A stretch of 8,053 nt of DNA from Alistipes sp. (lineage in GTDB: Bacteria > Bacteroidota > Bacteroidia > Bacteroidales > Rikenellaceae), in the NCBI GenBank assembly GCA_029051915.1, contig JAIDKM010000044.1, forward strand, positions 1 to 8,053, given 5' to 3'. Made by a program: the position numbers and the translations under genes. The stretch's first letter is position 1; each line of letters begins with the position of its first letter. The notes under the pieces are model-generated. The model saw nothing but the letters and a program-made list of their open reading frames with translations, made no database searches and was not told the origin of the DNA. Below are positions 5,179-8,053 of the stretch, piece after piece.

Positions 5179-7008
5179 CTACTCGAAACCGATAGGCTGC
5201 GGCCCCGACGGCCGGTAGCGGTACTGCTCCAGCCGGGTGGAGTTGGAGAGCCGGAAATACTGGCTGCCGACCAATCCGTTCTTGCCGAAGGCGACGCCCA
5301 GGCGAATCTGGATCGTATTGAAAATCAGACGCTCGTTCTTGATACGCAAGCCGCCGCCCAACGACGCGAAGAAGTCGTTGCGGAAGATGTTGGGCGAGTA
5401 ACCGATCGACCCGAAGTCGGCGAAGCCGAAGAAGGCGATGCGGAAGCCGAGGGGCTGCCACGGCGTGAAGAAGACGGTTTCGGTGTTGAGCACCGCGCGG
5501 CTGGTGCCGATGACCTGCTCGTCGAGCGCCTGCAAGCCGTTGCGGCGCGTGAAACGGATGCTCTCGTCGTTGCCCGAGCCGCGGTTCCACCCCTGCGTGT
5601 AGTTGAGCATCAGGAACTGGCGCATGCGGCTGCGGCGCAACAAAAAGAGGTTGGAGAACCACCGCAAGTCGACGTCCACGGCGTTGCGGTTCCAGGCGCC
5701 GCTGCGGCAGTCGACGTAGCTGCCCAGCGAGAGGCCGCCCATGATGTAGCCGACCGAACGGAACCCGCCGGTCATGTAATTGAGCCCCAGGTAGATCTCG
5801 TCGCCGAACTCGCCCCACCGATACCCGCTCACGACCTCGGCCTTGTAACCGGTCGCGAGGTACTCGTCGGAACCGAATCCGTAGATCAGGTTGGCCGTGA
5901 GGAACTTCTCGCGGTAGAGACCGGCGCCGAAGAGGAGAAGATCCTGGTCGTGCAAGGCCGGATGATGGGTAGCCGACACGCCGTCGGGCCGCCGAAGGAA
6001 GCGCCTATAATTATAATGTCCTGTAAAAAAAATGCTTGAGCCGGCAGACCGCAAGAAATGCGAATAACCGCCCCAGAGGTCGAAATTACGTTCCTTGACC
6101 AACAAGGAGGTATCCTGCTCGATCATGTACTGCTTGAACTTGAGGTCGCTGTACCGGGCACCCACCTCGTAGTCGGTCGGCCGCAAGAACTCCTTGCTCA
6201 GCTTCATGTCGAGCGTCGAGTTGTAGAAGTCGCGGCCGGCGGCGAACTCCGCCGTATAGAAAGTCCCCAGGACGTTGGGAATCTCGTATTCGACCATGTT
6301 GCCGCCGTAGGAGAAGTCCTTGCGGCTGAAGTTGGTGTTCAGCCGGAGCATGTTGCCCGAGCCGAGGATGTTGGCGTCGACCACGGCCAGCATGGTGCGG
6401 CCCTCGGAACGGACGTCGCCGTCGACGGTGATCGTCCAGCTGTCGCGCGTGCGGATGACCAGATCGACCCGCGTCGTGTCGAGCGTATCGGGCCGCACGT
6501 CGACGTCGACTCTGGAGATGTAACGGCGCGAGCGGAGCAGCTGCTTGTTGCGCACGACGAGCTGCGGATCGAAGCGGTCGCCCGGCCGGAAGAGCAGATC
6601 GCGGCGGACGACCCGCTCGGCGGTCAACGCGTGGACTCTGTTGCCGGTGCGTTCGAACCAGTTGCCGTCGGGATCGAAGACCTGCCGGCGCTCGATCGTG
6701 ATGTTGCCGATGGTCTTGCCCTCGTAGCGGGCCAGTGCACGGCTCTCGTCGAGCACGCGGCCGTTGCGGGTGGTATCGGGCGTCGGGCGGACGAACAACC
6801 ACCGATAGAGCAGCCGCGGAACGGCATGACGGCTCGTCTTCGACCGGATGCTGTCGTAGAGCCGCCGGTTGCGCTCGGCGGTAACCCGGGCGAGGCTGTC
6901 CTCCGGGAAGCGGTCGGGCGAATAGGCTCCGGGCCCGGCGGCTGCCGCCCGAGAGAGAGAGCAGAGTGCCGCGAGCAGGAGAAGCGATATGCAGAGCCGA
7001 CCGACCAT
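5179..7008 (-). CDS. Omp85/BamA-TamA-like outer-membrane protein with one POTRA-like domain
   Basis: This 609-residue protein has an N-terminal signal segment (MVGRLCISLLLLAALCSLSRAAAA). It is followed by a basic region of about 70 residues with LLYRWLFVRP. A POTRA-like domain (about 99-187) includes GKTIGNITIERRQVFDPDG, DLLFRPGDRFDPQLVVRNKQ and YISRVDVDV. The rest is a 16-strand-type barrel (about 190-609) rich in DFxYGG, GGY and GLNYM-like strands. Classic BamA has five POTRAs, so this is a short relative, possibly of the TamA/surface-antigen type. The Omp85 loop-6 VRGF/Y motif is not seen in canonical form; the matching region reads RNGLQALDEQVIGTSRAVLNTE. The start is ATG 7006-7008: a longer frame begins at TTG 7035 but would read through the -7 box. 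It is convergent with the upstream barrel gene, with 7 nt between stops. Its clients are unknown; a role in outer-membrane protein or lipid insertion is inferred from the family. Confidence 0.87.
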   Translation of the reverse strand: MVGRLCISLLLLAALCSLSRAAAAGPGAYSPDRFPEDSLARVTAERNRRLYDSIRSKTSRHAVPRLLYRWLFVRPTPDTTRNGRVLDESRALARYEGKTIGNITIERRQVFDPDGNWFERTGNRVHALTAERVVRRDLLFRPGDRFDPQLVVRNKQLLRSRRYISRVDVDVRPDTLDTTRVDLVIRTRDSWTITVDGDVRSEGRTMLAVVDANILGSGNMLRLNTNFSRKDFSYGGNMVEYEIPNVLGTFYTAEFAAGRDFYNSTLDMKLSKEFLRPTDYEVGARYSDLKFKQYMIEQDTSLLVKERNFDLWGGYSHFLRSAGSSIFFTGHYNYRRFLRRPDGVSATHHPALHDQDLLLFGAGLYREKFLTANLIYGFGSDEYLATGYKAEVVSGYRWGEFGDEIYLGLNYMTGGFRSVGYIMGGLSLGSYVDCRSGAWNRNAVDVDLRWFSNLFLLRRSRMRQFLMLNYTQGWNRGSGNDESIRFTRRNGLQALDEQVIGTSRAVLNTETVFFTPWQPLGFRIAFFGFADFGSIGYSPNIFRNDFFASLGGGLRIKNERLIFNTIQIRLGVAFGKNGLVGSQYFRLSNSTRLEQYRYRPSGPQPIGFE

Positions 7009-7013
7009 AGCGT

Positions 7014-7021
7014 CAAATATA
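7014..7021 (-). promoter_or_regulatory. -7 promoter element immediately upstream of the Omp85-like gene
   Basis: Read on the minus strand, TATATTTG is a perfect match to TAnnTTTG and ends only 5 nt before the ATG. A transcript from here would have almost no leader. No good TTTG is found 19-21 nt upstream (the nearest, at 7033-7036, is only 11 nt away), so this call is tentative. It follows the terminator of the preceding gene, as a new promoter should. Confidence 0.42.
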
Positions 7022-7065
7022 ACGGATTTTCGCAAAAAAACGTATTTCCGCCGGAGAGGGCGAGC

Positions 7066-7098
7066 AAAAAAAATACCCCGCAGAATATTTCTGCGGGG
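7066..7098 (-). terminator. Rho-independent terminator after the DksA-like gene
   Basis: On the minus strand CCCCGCAGAA pairs perfectly with TTCTGCGGGG (stem arms at 7089-7098 and 7076-7085) around a 3-nt loop. After two bases a run of eight T follows (7066-7073). This is a textbook intrinsic terminator for transcription coming from ileS and the DksA-like gene. It isolates them from the Omp85-like gene. Confidence 0.92.
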
Positions 7099-7139
7099 AT
7101 AAGAAAAGTCGGACAGGGCTCTGTCAGGAGGAGATTCGG

Positions 7140-7198
7140 CTTCTCTCGGAACGGCCTCACTCGGAAAGCCTCACTCGAAACAGCCTCACTCGGAACGG
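7140..7198. repeat. Four tandem units of about 15 bp in the 3' untranslated region of the DksA-like gene
   Basis: On the plus strand the units are CTTCTCTCGGAACGG (7140-7154), CCTCACTCGGAAAG (7155-7168), CCTCACTCGAAACAG (7169-7183) and CCTCACTCGGAACGG (7184-7198). The shared core is CTCACTCGGAAC. They lie between the DksA-like stop codon and the terminator, and no frame in them looks coding. They look like a small minisatellite made by slippage or duplication. Confidence 0.8.
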
Positions 7199-7232
7199 CC
7201 CCTCTCCTATGCCCCCGGCCCCTTCGGCCCCT

Positions 7233-7613
7233 TTAGCGCCGGCCCTCTTTCGCTTCGATGCACTCGGTGGCGTGAGGAACCTTCATCAGACGCTCCTTCG
7301 GGATGAGCTTCCCGGTCGTCTTGCAGATGCCGTAGGTCTTGTTCTCGATGCGGACGAGGGCCATTTCGAGGTTGCGGATGAACTTCATCTGGTGGGTCGC
7401 CAGGCGGCCGTTCTCCTCTTTGGAGAGAGTTGCGGCACCCTCTTCGAGCACCTTGTAGGTGGGCGAAGTATCCTCCGTGTCGTTGTCGGCCGTATGGGTG
7501 ATTGTCGCACGCAGCAACTCGTAGTCCGCCCGGGCATTCTCCAGCTTCTTAAGGATGACCTGCCGGAACTCTTCCAGCTCGGCGTCGCTGTATCTGTTTC
7601 GCTCGTCTGCCAT
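7233..7613 (-). CDS. dksA: TraR/DksA-family transcription regulator
   Basis: This 126-residue protein is a DksA-like factor, which in other bacteria enters the RNA polymerase secondary channel and, with ppGpp, changes promoter choice. Two helices (about 9-40 and 52-90) form the coiled coil, whose tip HTADNDTEDTSP is acidic like the DksA tip. The ENGRLATHQMKFIRNLEMALVRIENKTYGIC stretch leads into the zinc-finger region (94-121). GKLIPKERL and VPHAT are conserved there, as in Bacteroidota homologues. Of the four metal cysteines only the first of each pair remains (Cys97 and Cys118, 21 residues apart as in E. coli DksA). The partners are Thr100 and Ala121, so tetrahedral Cys4 zinc binding is not expected. 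The gene follows ileS by 81 nt and has its own promoter. The start is ATG 7611-7613. The symbol rests on family membership; function as a stringent-response partner here is inferred. Confidence 0.93.
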   Translation of the reverse strand: MADERNRYSDAELEEFRQVILKKLENARADYELLRATITHTADNDTEDTSPTYKVLEEGAATLSKEENGRLATHQMKFIRNLEMALVRIENKTYGICKTTGKLIPKERLMKVPHATECIEAKEGRR

Positions 7614-7637
7614 AGTCGTGTCGCGTTAGGTTTTACG

Positions 7638-7669
7638 TAAAATTAGGCAATATTTCCGACAGTACCAAA
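7638..7669 (-). promoter_or_regulatory. Candidate promoter of the DksA-like gene
   Basis: On the minus strand TTTG (7666-7669) is followed after 20 nt by TAATTTTA (7638-7645), which differs from TAnnTTTG only at the last base. It lies in the ileS-dksA gap and would give a leader of about 20 nt. No terminator is visible after ileS, so read-through from ileS is also likely. Confidence 0.55.
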
Positions 7670-7694
7670 TTTTGCGCCTTTTTATTGCATCCGC

Positions 7695-8053
7695 CTACCG
7701 CACCCGCGTCAGCGCAATGCGCACCGGCCGTTCGTCGATCTCCGACTCCACGCAGACCTCGCCCGACGGAGCCGCCGCGGCCCGTACCTCCACGGCCAGC
7801 GTCTGCTGGGCCATGTAATCGGCATGGCGGGCGATGGCCGAAGCGACGAACTCCTCGTCGGCGATCTCGACGCGGATGCGGTCGGTAACCTCGAATCCGG
7901 AATCCTTGCGGATGTTCTGGATGCGGTTTATCAACTCGCGTGCCACGCCCTCGGACAACAACTCGTCGGTGAGCGTGATGTCGAGGGCCACGGTGAGCTT
8001 GCCCTCGGTGGCGACGCGCCACCCCGGCATATCCTCGGAGGTGATCTCGAAGT
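7695..8053 (-). CDS. ileS: Isoleucyl-tRNA synthetase, C-terminal 118 residues (5' part outside window)
   Basis: IleS charges tRNA-Ile in the cytoplasm. The window holds only the C-terminal end, starting in FEITSEDMPGWRVATEGKL and running through VALDITLTDELLSEGVAREL and INRIQNIRKDSGFEVTDRI to the stop TAG at 7695-7697. The DELLSEGVARELINRIQ(N/D)IRKDSGFEVTDRI stretch is diagnostic of the long IleS form that ends with a small alpha/beta domain after the anticodon-binding helices. The catalytic HIGH and KMSKS motifs would lie outside the window. The gene is upstream of, and probably partly co-transcribed with, the DksA-like gene, a frequent arrangement in Bacteroidota. Confidence 0.95.
   Translation of the reverse strand, partial: FEITSEDMPGWRVATEGKLTVALDITLTDELLSEGVARELINRIQNIRKDSGFEVTDRIRVEIADEEFVASAIARHADYMAQQTLAVEVRAAAAPSGEVCVESEIDERPVRIALTRVR

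Noticed and set aside
7009..7035. Longer Omp85-like start at TTG 7033-7035
   Set aside because: It would code through the -7 box, and the signal peptide fits the ATG at 7006-7008 better.
5044..7236. Two long plus-strand open frames opposite the Omp85-like gene (5044-6039 and 6058-7236)
   Set aside because: They are antisense to a gene with clear signal, POTRA and barrel features. The second also crosses the terminator and 3' repeats.
1..8053. CRISPR arrays, insertion sequences, phage genes, tRNA or rRNA genes
   Set aside because: No regularly spaced repeat-spacer pattern, transposase, terminal inverted repeats with target duplication, or cloverleaf was seen on either strand.

Overview
The window looks like chromosomal DNA of a GC-rich member of the Bacteroidota. 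A gut Bacteroidales such as Alistipes is my best guess. This rests on promoters of the TTTG-N19/20-TAnnTTTG type, no clear Shine-Dalgarno sequences before starts, a BlaI/M56 pair of the Bacteroidetes type, a CarboxypepD_reg/plug/OMP_b-brl_3-type outer-membrane protein, and a DksA-like protein encoded next to ileS. The species call is inference.

Layout. (1) 1-219, minus: start of rpsF (ribosomal protein S6), with its promoter at 259-289. (2) 323-388: an AT-rich block with three 17-bp dyads spaced exactly 21 bp apart, overlapping the forward promoter of the next operon. (3) 438-2455, plus: a two-gene operon of a BlaI/MecI-type repressor and an M56 (BlaR1-like) membrane metallopeptidase, closed by a UUCG-capped terminator at 2534-2565. 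(4) 2456-2849: a 394-nt gene-free stretch with the terminator, a promoter and a long leader. (5) 2850-5171, plus: an outer-membrane TonB-dependent-receptor-like barrel. (6) 5179-7008, minus: an Omp85/BamA-like outer-membrane protein, convergent with gene (5) with 7 nt between stop codons. (7) 7233-7613, minus: a TraR/DksA-family regulator, followed by 15-bp tandem repeats and a strong terminator. (8) 7695-8053, minus: the 3' end of ileS.

The most interesting part is 323-5171. The M56 protein keeps the BlaR1 plan of three N-terminal membrane segments, a cytoplasmic HExxH protease and a fourth membrane segment. Its extracytoplasmic sensor, however, is not a penicillin-binding domain. It carries two TonB-plug-like repeats, a SusC-like VVVIGYG motif and a 19-residue tandem repeat. 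The next gene downstream encodes a barrel with a genuine plug domain. A working model is that the M56 protein senses some outer-membrane or TonB-linked state and inactivates the BlaI-like repressor bound at the 21-bp-phased operators. The operator and domain layout are visible in the sequence; the signal and the circuit are inference.

The rest of the window (rpsF, ileS-dksA, Omp85-like) is housekeeping. Smaller oddities there are a half-lost zinc finger in the DksA-like protein, minisatellite-like repeats in its 3' untranslated region, and a possibly leaderless Omp85-like transcript.
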